A stretch of DNA of 64,000 nucleotides from Capra hircus. Taxonomy: Eukaryota; Chordata; Mammalia; Artiodactyla; Bovidae. Position 1 is the first letter of the stretch. Every line of letters begins with the position of its first letter. The position numbers and the translations under genes were made by a program. The DNA is taken from the NCBI RefSeq assembly GCF_001704415.2, contig NC_030826.1, positions 56,005,362-56,069,361 on the forward strand. The letters run 5' to 3'. Below are positions 53,216 to 64,000 of the stretch, one piece after another. Under the pieces are notes generated by a model. It did no database searches and was not told where the DNA came from. It worked only from the letters and a program-made list of their open reading frames with translations.

Positions 53216-55960
53216 TCAAGCAGGTTGATTTCTCCAGTTCCATTCTTGTTTCTCAAGATTGCTTTGGCTATTTGAGTTTTTTTTGTATTTCCATACAAAC
53301 TGTGAAATTATTTGTTCTAGTTCTATGAAAAATACTGTTGGTAGCTTGATAGGGATTGCATTGAATCTATAGATTGCTTTGGGTAGTATACTCATTTTCA
53401 CTATATTGATTCTTCTGATCCATGAACATGGTGTATTTCTCCATCTAACTGTGTCATCGTTGATTTCTTTCACCAGTGTTTTATAGTTTTCTGTATATAG
53501 GTCTTTTGTTTTCTTAGGTAGATTTATTTCTAAGTATTTTATTCTTTTTGTTGCAATGGTGAATGGAATTGTTTCCGTAATTTCTCTTTCTGTTTTCTCA
53601 TTCTTAGTGTATAGGAATGCAAGGGATTTCTGTGTGTTGATTTTATATCCTTCAGCTTTACTGTATTCATTGATTAGCTCTAGTAATTTTATGGTGGAGT
53701 CTTTAAGGTTTTCTATGTAGAGGATCATGTCATCTGCAAACAATAAGAGTATTGTTTCTTCTTTTCCAATCTGGATTCCTTTTATTTCCTTTTCTTCTCT
53801 GATTGCTGTGGCTAAAACTTCCAAAACTATGTTGAATAGTAGTGGTGAGAGTGGGCACCCTTGTCTTGTTCCTGACTTTCGGGGCTGCTGCTGTTGCTAA
53901 GTCACTTCAGTTGTGTCCTACTCTGTGTGACCCCATAGATGGCAGCCCACCAGGCTCCTCTGTCCCTGGGATTCTCCAGGCAAGAATACTGGAGTGGGTT
54001 GTCATTTCCTTCTCCAGACTTTAGGGGAAATGCTTTCAATTTTTCACCATTGAGGATAATGTTTGCTGTGGGCTTATCATATATGGCTTTTATTATGTTG
54101 AGGTATGTTCCTTCTATGCCTGCTTTCTGGAGGGCTTTTATCATAAATGGATGTTGAATTTTGTCAAAAACTTTCTCTGCATCTACTGAGATAATCATAT
54201 GGTTTTATCTTTCAATTGGTTAATGTGGTATATTACATTGATTGATTTGTGAATATTGAAGAATCCTTGCATCCCTGAGATAAAGCCCACTTGGTCGTGA
54301 TGTTTGATCTTTTTAATATGTTGTTGGATTCTGTTTGCTAGAATTTTGTTAAGGATTTTTGCATCTATGTTCATCAGTGATATTGGCCTATAGTTTTCTT
54401 TTTCTGTGGCATCTTTGTCTGGTTTTGGTATTGGGGTGATGGTGGCCTCATAGAATGAGTTTGGAAGTTTACCTTCCTCTGCAATTTTCTGGAAGAGTGA
54501 GTAAGATAGGTGTTAGCTCTTCCCTAAATTTTTGATAGAATTCAGCTGTGAAGCCATCTGGTCCTGGGATTTTATTTGTTGGGAGATTTCTGATTCCAGT
54601 TTTGATTTCTATGCTTGTGATGGGTCTGTGAAGATTTCCTATTTCTTCCTGGTTCAGTTTTGGAAAGGTATACTTTTCTGAGAATTTGTCCATTTCTTCC
54701 AAGTTGTCCATTTTATTGGCATATAGTTGTTGATGGTAGTCTCTTATGATCCTTTGTATTTCTATGTTGCTTGTTATGATTTCTCCACTTTCATTTCTAA
54801 TTTTGTTGATTCGATTCTTCTCCCTTTTTTTCTTGATGAGTCTGGCTAATGGTTTGCCTATTTTATTTATCTTCTCAAAGAACCAGCTTTTAGCTTTGTT
54901 GATTTTTGCAGTGGTCTCCTTTGTTTCTTTTTCATTTATTTCTGACCTAATTTTTATGATTTCTTTCCTTCTACTAACCCTGGAGTTCTTAATTTCTTCT
55001 TTTTCTAGTTGCTTTAGGTGTAGAATTAGGTTATTTATTTGGTTTTTCTCCTGTTTCTTGAGGTAAGCTTGTATTGCTATGAACCTTCCCCTTAGCACTG
55101 CTTTTACTGAACCCCATAGGTGTTGGGTTATTGTGTCTTCTTTTTCATTCATTTCTATGCATATTTTGATTTCTTCTGTGATTTCTTGGTTATTCAGAAG
55201 CATGTTGCTTAGCCTCTATATGTTTGTATTTTTAATAGTTTTTCCCTGTAGTTGACATCTAATCTTACCACATTGTGATCAGAAAAGATGCTTGAGATGA
55301 TTTCAATTTTTTTGAATTTACCAAGGCTATATTTATGGCCCAGGATATGATCTATCCTGGAGAAGGTTCATGTGCACTTGAGAAAAAGGTGAAATTCATT
55401 GTTTTGGGGTGAAATGTCCTATAGATATCAATTAGGTCTAACTGGTCCATTGTATCATTTAAAGTTTGTATTTCCTTGCTCATTTTCTGTTTAGTTGATC
55501 TATCCATAGGTATGAGTGGGGTATTAAAGTCTCCACTATTATTGTGTTACTGTTAATTTCCTCTTTCATACTTGCTTTCATTTGCCTTACATATTGTGGT
55601 GCTCCTATGTTGGGTGCGTATATATTTATAATTGTCATATCTCCTTCTTGGATTGATCCTTTGATCATTATGTAGTGTCCTTCTTTGTCTCTTTTCGTGG
55701 CCTTTATTTCAAAGTCTATTTTATCTGATATGAGTACTGCTACTTCTGCTTTCTTTTGGTCTCCATTTGCCTGAAATATCTTTTTCCAGCCCTTCACTTT
55801 CAGTCTGTATGTGTCCCTTGTTTTGAGGTGGGTGTCTTGTAGAGAGCATATACAGGGGTCTTGTTTTTGTATCCATTCAGCAAGTCTTTGTCTTTTGGTT
55901 GGGGCATTCAACCCAGTTACACTTAAGGTAATTATCAATAAGTATGATCCCATTGCCATT
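53216..55960 (-). pseudogene. L1 ORF2 (endonuclease and RT), broken
   Basis: Pieces in order: endonuclease start (55,959-55,480; TGLNAPTKRQRLAEWI), linker (55,203-54,469), RT fingers/palm (54,198-54,020; AEKVFDKIQHPF) and the catalytic FADD box (53,824-53,216; FADDMILY). A Bov-tA at 53,883-54,020 splits the RT between the fingers and the palm. The C-terminus continues to about 52,000 in fragments. Confidence 0.88.
53883..54020 (-). mobile_element. Bov-A SINE in L1 RT
   Basis: Inverted Bov-A monomer (gctgctgctgttgctaagtcacttcagttgtgtcc ... ggagtgggttgtcatttccttctcc). Confidence 0.9.
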
Positions 55961-56002
55961 TACTTTGTTGTTTCGGGTTTGAGTTTATAAACCTTTTCTG
56001 TG

Positions 56003-56272
56003 TTTCCTGTCTGCTACTGCTACTGCTAAGTCACTTCAGTCGTGTCCGACTCTGTGTGACCCCATGGATGGCAGCCCACCAGGCTCCCCTGTCCCTGGGA
56101 TTCTCCAAGCAAGAACACTGGAGTGGGTTGCCATTTCCTTCTCCAATGCATGCAAGTGAAAAGTGAAAGTGAAGTCACTCAGTCATATCTGACTCTTAGC
56201 GACCCCATGGACTGCAGCCCTCCAGGCTCCTCCATCCATGGGATTTTCCAGGCAAGAGTACTGGAGTGTTTC
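56003..56272 (-). mobile_element. Bov-A2 (dimer) SINE at the 3' end of L1 ORF1
   Basis: Two inverted Bov-A monomers (56,018 and 56,180) joined by a GTGAAAAGTGAAAGTGAAGT-type linker. Confidence 0.92.
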
Positions 56273-56279
56273 TTGTCTA

Positions 56280-57188
56280 AAGAAGATCTTTTAGCATTTG
56301 TTGAAAAGCTGGTTTCATGGTGCTGAATTCTCTCAGATTTTGCTTGTCTGTAAAGCTTTTGATTTCTCCTTTGTATTTGAATGAGATCCTTGCTGGATAC
56401 AGTAATTTGGGCTGTAGGTTATTTTCTTTCATCACTTTAAGTATGTCTTGCCATTCCCTCCTGGCCTAAAGAATTTCTATTGAAAGATCAGCTGTTATCC
56501 TTATGGGAATCCCTTTGTGTGTTATTTGTTGTTTTTCCCTTGCTGCTTTTAATATTTGTTCTTTGTGTTTGATCTTCACTAATTTGATTAATATGTGTCT
56601 TGGGGTGTTTCGCCTTGGGTTATCCTGTTTGGGACTCTCTGGGTTTCATGGACTTGGGTGGCTATTTCCTTCCCCATTTTAGGGAAGTTTTCAACTATTA
56701 TCTCCTCAAGTATTTTCTCATGGCCTTTCTTTTTGTCTTCTTCTTCTGGGACTCCTATGATTTGAATGTTGGGGCATTTAACGTTGTCCCAGAGGTCTCT
56801 GAGGTTGTCCTCATTTTCTTTTTTCCTCTCTGCTTCATTCATTTCCACCATTCTATCTTCCACCTCACTTATCCTATCTTCTGCCTCAGTTATTCTACTG
56901 TTGGTTCCCTCTAGAGTGCTTTTGATCTCAGTTATTACATTATTCATTACTGACTGACTCTTTTTTTATTTCTTATAGGTCCTTGTTAAACTTTTGTTGG
57001 ATCTTCTCAATCCTTGTCTCCAGACTATTTATCTGTAACTCCATTTTGTTTTCAAGATTTTGGATCATCTTTACTATCATTATTCTGAATTCTTTTTCAG
57101 GTAAACTCCCTATCTCCTCCTTTTTTGTTTGGTTTGGTGGGCATTTATCGTGTTCCTTTACCTGCTGAATATTTCTCTGCTTTTCCAT
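56280..57188 (-). pseudogene. L1 ORF1, broken
   Basis: Start at 57,188 followed by a coiled-coil-like N-terminal part (57,188-56,973), then 56,947-56,588 (coiled coil into the RNA-binding domain), then decayed C-terminal text to 56,280. A stop near 56,965 separates the first two pieces. ORF1 protein would be the RNA chaperone of the element. Confidence 0.82.
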
Positions 57189-57732
57189 CTTGTTTAGATT
57201 GCTGTGTTTGGGGTGGCCTTTCTGTATGCTGGAAGTTTGTGGTTCCTCTTTATTGTGGAGGTTCCTCCCTGTAGGTGGGGTTGGACAAGTGTCTTGTCAG
57301 GTTTCCTGGTTAGGGAAGCTTGTGTCAGTGTTCTGGTGGGTGGAACTGGATCTCTTCTCTCTGGAGCGCAATGAAGTGTCCAGTAGTGAGTTTGAGGTGT
57401 CTCTGGGTTTGGTGTGACTTTTGGCCGCCTGTATGTTAATGCTCAGGGTTATGTTCCTGCATTGATGGATAACTAGCTTGGTATGTCTTGCTCTGAAACT
57501 TTTTGGCTCTTGGGTGGAGCTTGGTTTCAGTGTAGGTATGGAGGCTTTTGGATAAGCTCTTGTCAATTAATGTTCCCTGGAGTCAGGAGTTTTCTGGTGT
57601 TCTCAAGTTTTGGATTTCAGACTCCTGCCTCTGGCTTTCAGTCTTATTCTTACAGTAGCCTCAAGACTTCTCCATCCATACAGCACTGGTGATAAAACAT
57701 CTAGGTTAATGGAGAAAAGATTCTCCACACTG

Positions 57733-58005
57733 ATGGACACCGAGAGAGGTTCACAGAGTTACATAGAGAAGAGAAGAGGGAGGAAAGAGATAGAGGTGAC
57801 CAGGAGGAGAGGAGGGGGAGTCAAAAGGAGAGAGACCAATCTAGCCAATAATCAGTTCCCTAAGTGTTCTCCATAGCCCGGAACACCCAAAGAGATTCAC
57901 AGAGTTAAGCAGAGAAGAGAAGGGGGAGGGAGGAGATAGAAGTGAACTGGGGGAGAAAAAGGAGAGTCAAAAGGGGAGAGAGCAATCAAACCAGTAATCA
58001 CACTC
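57733..58005 (-). repeat. Tandem subrepeats in the L1 5' UTR
   Basis: Two purine-rich units of about 130-145 bp (57,733-57,855 and 57,878-58,005) share ttcacagagtta, agagaagagaag, gggaggaaagagatag and gagtcaaaagg blocks. Such repeated 5' UTR units are known as promoter monomers in some L1 lineages. Confidence 0.75.
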
Positions 58006-59320
58006 CTAACTAAAAATGGGTACTGAAGATTGGATTCTCAAAGGTACAAAATTGATGACAAATACCAAAAAGAAAATTAAAAATCTAGAGTAGAGGTTAG
58101 ATTCTCAAAAATACAGTACTTATAAAACAAAACAAAATTGCAAAAATTATAAAATATATATATATGAAATTTGCTTTTAAAATAGGGTATTTTTTTTGCA
58201 AGGTAACAGTAGGTTTTAAAAATGAAAATTAAAGGAGTAATAAAGAACTTAAAAATTAAAAAAATAAAAAATGATAATAGTAAAATATATTTAGGAATTT
58301 CTCTGGAGCTGTTGAGGGCAATGTGGGGTCAGTTCAGTTTCAGATAGTTCCTTGTTCCAGCTTATATTTTTTCTCAAGGTCTATAGGCCCCTTCCAATGT
58401 AGTCAATGCTAACTACAGGTTTTAATATGTTGCACCTATTACTTCCAAAGCAGTTCCCATTTCTTTATTTTGGCTCCCTCTGTTTGCAAGTCTGTTCAGG
58501 CTCTAATTTCCATCCTGACACAAGGGGGTGAAGGTGGTCATTTATTTAGGCTCACTTTTTCAATTGTGCTGTGGGAAGGGAGGAACACTGCAAACAAATA
58601 TTACTGGCATGTGTGGGGAGTGCTCGCAGTGTCTGGGCCACACTGGGTTTGCCCCCACTCATGGTGTGTGTGCTTTCCCAGTCTACACTGCTCAGGCTCC
58701 AGGTTGCTCTGCAGGGGAACTATCTGAGGCCGGCCCTGGGTTGTGTGCACTTCCCAGGTCTAAGCCACTCAGGTTCAAGTTCTTGGGTATTCCACAAAGA
58801 CACAGACTCGGTTGGGCCTGCGTTTTGTGTCCTTCCCAGGTCCGAGCAGCTCAGATGGCCCAGGTGCTTGGTGAGCACACTCTCCCCAGGTGGGCAATGC
58901 ATCTTATCATCTCCCTGGTCCCAGCCGCTGGGTTTCCTGGGTGCACAGCAAGAATGCTGTCTCAGGTGTGCCATGTGTCTCCTCTGGGGAGCTGATCTCT
59001 GACTGTGACCCTCCTGGAGGATGTCAACCATCCAGGACCCCAGGAAGTCTTGGTTAGCAACTGGGAGCCTGCTTGCAGGTTGGTGGAGGATGCTGTTTCT
59101 GGTGCCAAGTTTGCCCCTTGCCTTCTGGCTGTGGATGTCACCCACCTGCCTCTTTGCCTCTGGCAGGGGATGGGCCGGTTTGCAGCTGGCTAGCTCTCTT
59201 CTGGTGTTCATTCAATCCTTTGTTCTGTGAGTGGACATGGTTGCTAACTCTGCCTGAGGGGGAAGATGGCCAGAGGAATGAGGCTGCATGGGGACCTAGA
59301 CAGGTCCTAACACTCCACTG

Positions 59321-59549
59321 AATGACCAGGGATGTTGATACTTACTGTGCTCACAGTCAAAAGTTCCAATGTGGATTTCCTCAAGAGTCTGTTGAAGAGA
59401 ATTCCCTGGAGGTCCACACTCTCTCTCTATGCATAGACACAGAGACAGGGTCACAGTAAAAAGTTGCCTATCTCTAAGCCAGAACAGACCCTCATGATCT
59501 CCTGCCCAACTTCAGTCACTCCAGTGTCTGAAGCACCAGCCCCACTCAC
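59321..59549. other. Intron-side flank of the leader relic
   Basis: Short segment between L1 and the leader exon relic. The part 59,500-59,549 aligns (inverted) with the start of intron 1 of the live genes (gtgagtggggctggtgcttcagac). Confidence 0.5.
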
Positions 59550-59603
59550 CTTGGACGACTAGAAGAGCAGAGCCAGGAGCAGCCACGTGGTCCAGCCTCC
59601 CAT
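59550..59603 (-). pseudogene. CD300-like leader exon relic (fourth family member)
   Basis: On the minus strand the ATG at 59,603 opens Met-Gly-Gly-Trp-Thr-Thr-Trp-Leu-Leu-Leu-Ala-Leu and meets a TAG after two more codons. The exon is 54 bases against 55 in the live genes, so a 1-base loss explains the stop. The GTGAGT donor is intact. Its V exon would lie to the left, but that space is filled by the L1; none was found, so the gene is likely dead or the exon is a remnant of a rearrangement. Confidence 0.75.
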
Positions 59604-59800
59604 CCTCGGTGGTAACACATGCTTAATAGCCTTCAAGGATGCAAAGCCAAGGTCAAGAGTGAACACCCTGGATGTCCTTAAGGTTTAAGTGAAGCTGTTT
59701 GAATCTCATTTGCACTTGTCTTTGATTCATTTCCCATTGTCAGCACCTATTTCTACATTTTATATATTAGGAGGAAAGAGTGTCACTCTTTGAGAAGATG
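59604..59800 (-). promoter_or_regulatory. Upstream side of the leader relic
   Basis: Inverted homology to 12,230-12,400 of the live gene (tgctgacaatgggaaatgaatc, caaagacaagtgcaaatgagattca, cttgaccttggct, ccttgaagg). Confidence 0.7.
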
Positions 59801-59814
59801 AATTGCAGCAGGTG

Positions 59815-60560
59815 ATGGGAGCTGTGTCCAGAAAGACAAAGACAAACAACATATGATTTCATACATAAAGGAATTCAACCCTGAATATTTATTGGGAGGA
59901 CTGATGCTGCAGCTCCAAAACTCTGGCCACCTGATGCAAAGAACCGACTCATTGGAAAAGACACTGATGCTGGGAAAGATTGAAGGCAGGAGGAGAAGCG
60001 GGTAATAGAGGATGAGATGGTTGGATGGCATCACCAACTCCATGGATATGAATTTGGGCAAACTCAGGAACATAGTGAAGGACAGGGAAGCCTGGAATGC
60101 TGCAGTTCATGGGGTCATAAAGAGTTGGACACGACTTACCAACTGAACAACAACAACAATCACTTATATGTGGAATCTAAAATATGGGACAAATAAACAT
60201 ATCTACAAACAGAAACAGACTCACAGATACAGAGGTTAGACTTGTGGTTGCCAAGGGGGAGGGTGGTTTGGGAGGGAAGGAGTGGGAGTGTGGGTTTAGC
60301 ATATGTAAGCTATTTTTTTGTAGGATGGATAAACAGCAAGTATATTCTACTGTATGGCACAAGGAACTATATTCAATATCCTGTGATAAACCATAAGGGG
60401 AAAAGAATATATATATATATTTACAAGAATATATATATTTATATATATATAAATTCTATATGTGTATAACTGAGTCACTTTGCTGTATGGCAGAGATTGG
60501 CACAACATCATAAATCAACTATACTTCAATTAAAAAATAAAATTGAAAGAACCATTAAAA
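59815..60560 (+). mobile_element. L1 3' UTR, interrupted by BovB
   Basis: Typical 3' UTR text before (gacaaagacaaacaacatatgattt) and after (atcacttatatgtggaatctaaaat ... caactatacttcaattaaaaaa) the BovB at 59,868-60,152. An AT-rich microsatellite lies at 60,405-60,450. Confidence 0.88.
59868..60152 (+). mobile_element. BovB 3' fragment inside L1 3' UTR
   Basis: Starts at the sequence for Ser-Pro-Glu-Tyr in the ORF2 C-terminus (ccctgaatatttattgggaggactgatgctg) and ends in an (AAC) tail (ccaactgaacaacaacaacaa). Confidence 0.9.
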
Positions 60561-60846
60561 AAAATTTGGTCCTGGCCTGATCTATAGCACAACTGTTCTT
60601 CTTGGTAAAGGAAATGAGGGTCCCTCTAACTGCTAAGAAGGAGGGGCGCAGATATTTACTGAGGGCGAGAGCAGCATGAGGACTGGCATCTAAACAGGGT
60701 TAGTAGGATGAGTCGGAACCATCTCTAGGCTTGATGTGCCCCCCAGCCTCCTGACTCTGTGACCGGCTCTAGGCCAGAACCAAGATGGGACTGAAAGAGG
60801 GAACAGAAGGGCACATGGCATGCACACACATTCACAGTATTGAAAG

Positions 60847-60848
<2 letters not shown>
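60561..60848. other. Spacer, nothing recognised
   Basis: No gene or repeat recognised. Confidence 0.4.

Positions 60849-60894
<46 letters not shown>
60849..60894. repeat. (GT)23 microsatellite
   Basis: Uninterrupted GT repeat at the border of a Bov-A SINE. Confidence 0.97.
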
Positions 60895-60896
<2 letters not shown>

Positions 60897-61078
60897 TCAG
60901 TCACTCAGTTGCGTCCGACCCTTTGCGACCCCATGGGCTATAACCCACCAGGTCCCTCTGTCCATGGGGTTAGAAGAGATATGCTGCTGCTAAGTCGCTT
61001 CAGTCGTGTCCAACTCTGTGCAACCCCATAGACGGCAGCCCACCAGGCTCCCCCGTCCCTGGGATTCTCTGGGCAATG
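60895..61078 (-). mobile_element. Two Bov-A fragments, antisense
   Basis: 60,895-60,975 (cactcagttgcgtccgaccctttgcgaccccatgggc) and 60,980-61,078 (gctgctgctaagtcgcttcagtcgtgtcc ... ccctgggattctctgggc). Confidence 0.85.
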
Positions 61079-61149
61079 AAATGAAAGAGATATAGCTTTC
61101 CATTTGCTTATATTTCTATCTCTCAATAGAATTTTAAAGTGATTAATAA

Positions 61150-62130
61150 TACAAACATATTTCCTGTATGAATCACCCTGTGATTCCTAGATTCCTAAGA
61201 TTCCTAGAATGAATCAAACTTGATCATATTGTATCATTCTTTTAAAGTACTTCCCCAAATTTATCTTCAATTTTTTAATATAAGAACCTTCTCATCAATG
61301 CTTATCAATGAGATTGGACTATATTTTCTTTCTTATAAATGTTCTCTTGGTCAGCTTGTCATATCAATATTACGCTGACTTCACCCCAAAATGTTCCTTC
61401 TTTCTGGATGGCCTGGAATGGTTTCCATAGTGTTGGAAGTATCTGTTCTTTGAAGCTTTGGAAGGACAAATCACTGGGGTTTGTCCATCATTTTGAGGGT
61501 TGGAGTGGGGACTGGAGGGAATAAATAGTTCTTTGGTAACATTCTCAGATTTTTCCATGGCATTTTAAAGAAAATAACTTTATTTATTTATTTGGCTGTT
61601 CTCCTTGATGCATGGGCTTTTCTTTAGTTGCAGAGAGTGGGGGCTACACTCCAGTGGCAGTGCGCGAGCTCCTCATTGCTGTGGCTTCTCTTGTTGTGAT
61701 TGCTGCTCTAGAGCACAGGCTCAGTAGTCGTGGCCCACGGGACATGCAGGATCTTCCAGGACCAGGGATCGAACCTGTGTCTCCTGAATTGCCAGGAGGA
61801 TTCTTTACCACTGAACTATCAGGGAAGCCCTTTCTACAGTATTTTGAAGATTTCTATTTCATCTGCAGTAAGCTTAGGTAATATATATTTCCCTAGAAAA
61901 TTGCTGATCTAATCTGTTTATGAGCATACTTGTAAATACTTTTTTCAAAATGCTCTCGTGAGAGTCTTTTAATTTTCTCTTTATCTGGAAATATTCTCTT
62001 TTTTAATTCCTCTGTTGTATTGTCTCTTTTTCCTCACATTTTCCTCCACTCCACAAAAGGTCAGCCCTTGGGTTTGTTCATGGTTTTACTGCTTTTCTGT
62101 TTTAAAATTCACTAAATTCTGCTTTTATCT
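61150..62130 (-). mobile_element. Old L1 ORF2 fragment, antisense, interrupted by a CHR SINE
   Basis: A/T-rich inverted L1 text (aaatgttctcttggtcagcttgtcatatcaatatta, ttgctgatctaatctgtttatgagcatacttgtaaat). CHR SINE inserted at 61,570-61,832. Confidence 0.6.
61570..61832 (-). mobile_element. CHR-type SINE, antisense
   Basis: Tail ctttatttatttatttggc, body with repeated cttctcttgttgtg blocks, head ctgaactatcagggaagccc. Confidence 0.85.
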
Positions 62131-62132
62131 TT

Positions 62133-62196
62133 TTGAGAGAGAGAGAGAAAAAAATAAAGATAGAGACAGAGATGGAGGTAGAGGGAGAGAAGTCTT
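62133..62196. repeat. GA-rich low-complexity tract
   Basis: gagagagagagag followed by A/G-rich imperfect repeats. Confidence 0.85.
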
Positions 62197-62384
62197 CCTC
62201 TTGTAATAAGGCCACCATCCTATCAGAACAGGGCCCCACCCTCATGACCTCATCTAACCTCGTTACCTTCCCCAGGAGGGTCAGGTCACTTAGAGGGTCA
62301 GGCCTTCAACATATAAACTGGGGTTGGAAGAAGACACAGATGTTTGGTCCATGATGGATGACTGACAGACATCTTAAAACATAA
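62197..62384. repeat. Old dispersed mammalian repeat, family not named
   Basis: Text such as gggccccaccctcatgacctcatctaacc and ggccttcaacatataaactgggg follows a widespread consensus related to the one at 18,285-18,530. Family not assigned. Confidence 0.4.
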
Positions 62385-62515
62385 ATCAGGGACTTCCCTG
62401 GTGGTCCAATGTTAAAGACTCCGTGCTTCCAATGCAGGGGGGCCTGGGTTCAATGACTGGCTGAGGAACTAGGATCTCACATGCTGTGCAACCCAGCCAA
62501 AAATTTTAGACAACA
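62385..62515 (+). mobile_element. CHR/ART2-type SINE
   Basis: Head gggacttccctggtggtccaatgttaaagactccg, then gcctgggttcaatgactggctgaggaactaggatctcacatgctgtgcaacccagcc and an A-rich tail. Confidence 0.85.
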
Positions 62516-62826
62516 GTAACAACAAAACAAGTCAGACTAGGATCTTCATCCCCAAACCAGCTTTTCCCACTTCAGTTTATTTGGATTCCATTCCTCCCAT
62601 TGCTCCCCAAACTGGAGCGATACTCTTGACCCTTCTCTTTTGCTCATACACCATATCTGATCTGTTAAAATATCTTTCCTTCAAAATGCCGATTTCCAGG
62701 ATCTAACCACTCCCTCCCCTGCTCTTAATTTGAGAGCCAGCCATCATCAACTCTTGGACTTTTGCAGACTAACTGGTCTCCCAATTCTCACGTTAGACCC
62801 CCTTTCTCATCTGAACAGTCTACTTG
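62516..62826. other. Spacer, possibly an old repeat
   Basis: No gene. Text such as ctcatacaccatatctgatctgttaaaatatc and ctaactggtctcccaattctcac hints at an old dispersed repeat; not assigned. Confidence 0.35.
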
Positions 62827-64000
62827 GTTCAGTTCAGTCGCTCAGTCATGTCCGGCTCTTTGCAGCATGCCAATCCCATGGACTGAAGCACGCCAGGCCT
62901 CCCTATCCATCACCAATTCCTGGAGCCTACTCAAACTCATGTCCATTGTGTCAGTGATGCCAAACAATCATCCTAGCCTCTGTTGTCCCCTTCTCCCACC
63001 TTCAATCTTTTTCCCAGAATCAGGGTCTTTTCCGATTAGTCGGCTCTTTGCATCAGGTGGCCAAAGTATTGGAGTTTCAGCTTCAACATGAGCCCTTCCA
63101 GTGAATATTCAGGACTGATTTCCTTTAGGATTTACTGGTTGGATCTCCAGGCAGTCCAAGGGGCTCTCAAGAGTCTTCTCCAACACCACAGTTCAAAAGC
63201 ATTGATTCTTTAGCACTCAGCTTTCTTTATAGTCCAACTCTTACATCCATACATGACCAGCTTGGACTAGACAAACCTTTGTTGGCAAAGTAATGTCTCT
63301 GCTTTTTAATATGCTGTCTAGGTTGGTCATAACTTTTCTTCCAAGGAGCAAGTGTCTTTTAATTTCATGGCTGAAGTCACCATCTGCAGTGATTTTGGAG
63401 CCCCCCAAAATAAAAATCTCTCACTGTTTCCATTATTTCCCCATCTATTTGCCATGAAGTAATGGGACTGGATGCTATGATCTTAGTTTTCTGAATGTTG
63501 AGTTTTAAGTCAACTTTTTCACCCTCCTCTTTCATTTTCATCAAGAGGCTCTTTAGTTCCTCTTCACTTTCTGCCATAAGGGTGGTGTCATCTGCGTATC
63601 TGAGGTTGTTGATATTTCTGCCAGCAATCTTGATTCCAGCTTGTGCTTCCTCCAGCCTGGCATTTTGCATGATGTTTTCTGCATATCAGTTAAATAAGCA
63701 GGGTGACAATACACAACCTTGACATACTCCTTTCCTGATTTGGAACCAGTTTGTCATTCCATGTCCATGTTCCAACTGTTGCCTCCTGACCTGCATACAG
63801 ATTTCTCAGGAGACAGGTCAGGTGGTCTGGTATTCCCATCTCTTTCAGAATTTTCCACAGTTTGTTGTGATCCACACAGTCAAAGGCTTTAGCATAGTCA
63901 ATAAAGCAGAAATAGATGTTTTTCTGGAACTCTCTTGCTTTTTTGATGATCCAGCAGATGTTGGCAGTTTGATCTGTGGTTCCTCTGCCTTTTCTAAATC
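62827..64000 (-). mobile_element. BovB LINE, antisense, runs off the window
   Basis: Inverted 3' terminus at 62,827 (ggttcagttcagtcgctcagtcatgtcc), ORF2 C-terminal domain, YADD box near 63,590 (63,670-63,377 open) and RT fingers near 63,900 (FIDYAKAFD). Frames are broken near 63,400 and 63,690. The 5' part lies outside the window. Confidence 0.92.

Larger units (their letters stand above)
51650..59320 (-). mobile_element. Full-length-size L1, antisense, inactive
   Basis: From right to left on the minus strand: 5' UTR (about 59,320-57,190) with two tandem subrepeats, ORF1, ORF2 and 3' UTR (to 51,650). It is about 7.7 kb including two SINEs. ORF1 and ORF2 are cut by stops and frameshifts. It separates unit B from the CD300 leader relic at 59,550. 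Right boundary estimated by eye. Confidence 0.85.

Overview
The window is mammalian genomic DNA from a ruminant. The evidence is the repeat content: BovB (RTE) LINEs, Bov-tA/Bov-A2 tRNA-derived SINEs, CHR-type cetartiodactyl SINEs and a ruminant-type L1. The species cannot be fixed from the sequence. The genes are members of the CD300 (CMRF35-like) family of single-V-domain immunoglobulin receptors of myeloid cells, so this is part of the CD300 cluster (human 17q25; bovine chromosome 19 by general knowledge).

The dominant structure is a tandem segmental duplication. Unit A runs from the left edge (its start is outside the window) to about 20,185. Unit B runs from 23,939 to about 51,318. Each unit has the same plan: (i) an inverted, dead CD300 copy on the minus strand (promoter-like DNA, leader-exon relic, intron 1, V exon broken by a SINE and stops), and (ii) an intact four-exon CD300-like gene on the plus strand (12,401-18,850 in A; 43,359-50,048 in B). 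The dead and live copies are head to head with their promoter regions about 5 kb apart. The live genes encode a signal peptide, one V domain with the two CD300-type disulfides, a short Thr/Ser stalk and a transmembrane segment carrying a lysine, then a short tail without tyrosines. That is the layout of an activating receptor which borrows an ITAM adaptor. Copy B has lost the stop codon used by copy A (TAG to CAG) and gains 25 residues.

Intron 1 of the dead copy holds a class I (gamma-like) endogenous retrovirus in sense with it, with a primer-binding site one base off a tRNA-Phe match. Unit B keeps it nearly full length (27,758-37,329) but gag, pro, pol and env are all eroded and carry SINEs. 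Unit A keeps only gag/leader/5' LTR (3,337-6,020). Both copies share a BovB insertion in gag with the same 10-bp target duplication, so the order is: ERV, then BovB, then segmental duplication, then a 7.7 kb deletion in A.

Between the units (20,185-23,939) lies a third CD300 V exon on the minus strand, split by about 1.4 kb of inserted repeats, then an old L1 interrupted by BovB. Right of unit B a full-length but inactive antisense L1 (about 51,650-59,320) is followed by another CD300 leader exon relic on the minus strand (59,550-59,603). The rest, to 64,000, is repeats, ending in an antisense BovB that leaves the window. A 16-bp GC-rich minisatellite (23 units in A, one unit in B) is the most striking length difference between the units. 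I saw no new biological system; the live paralogue pair and its structural history are the interesting content.
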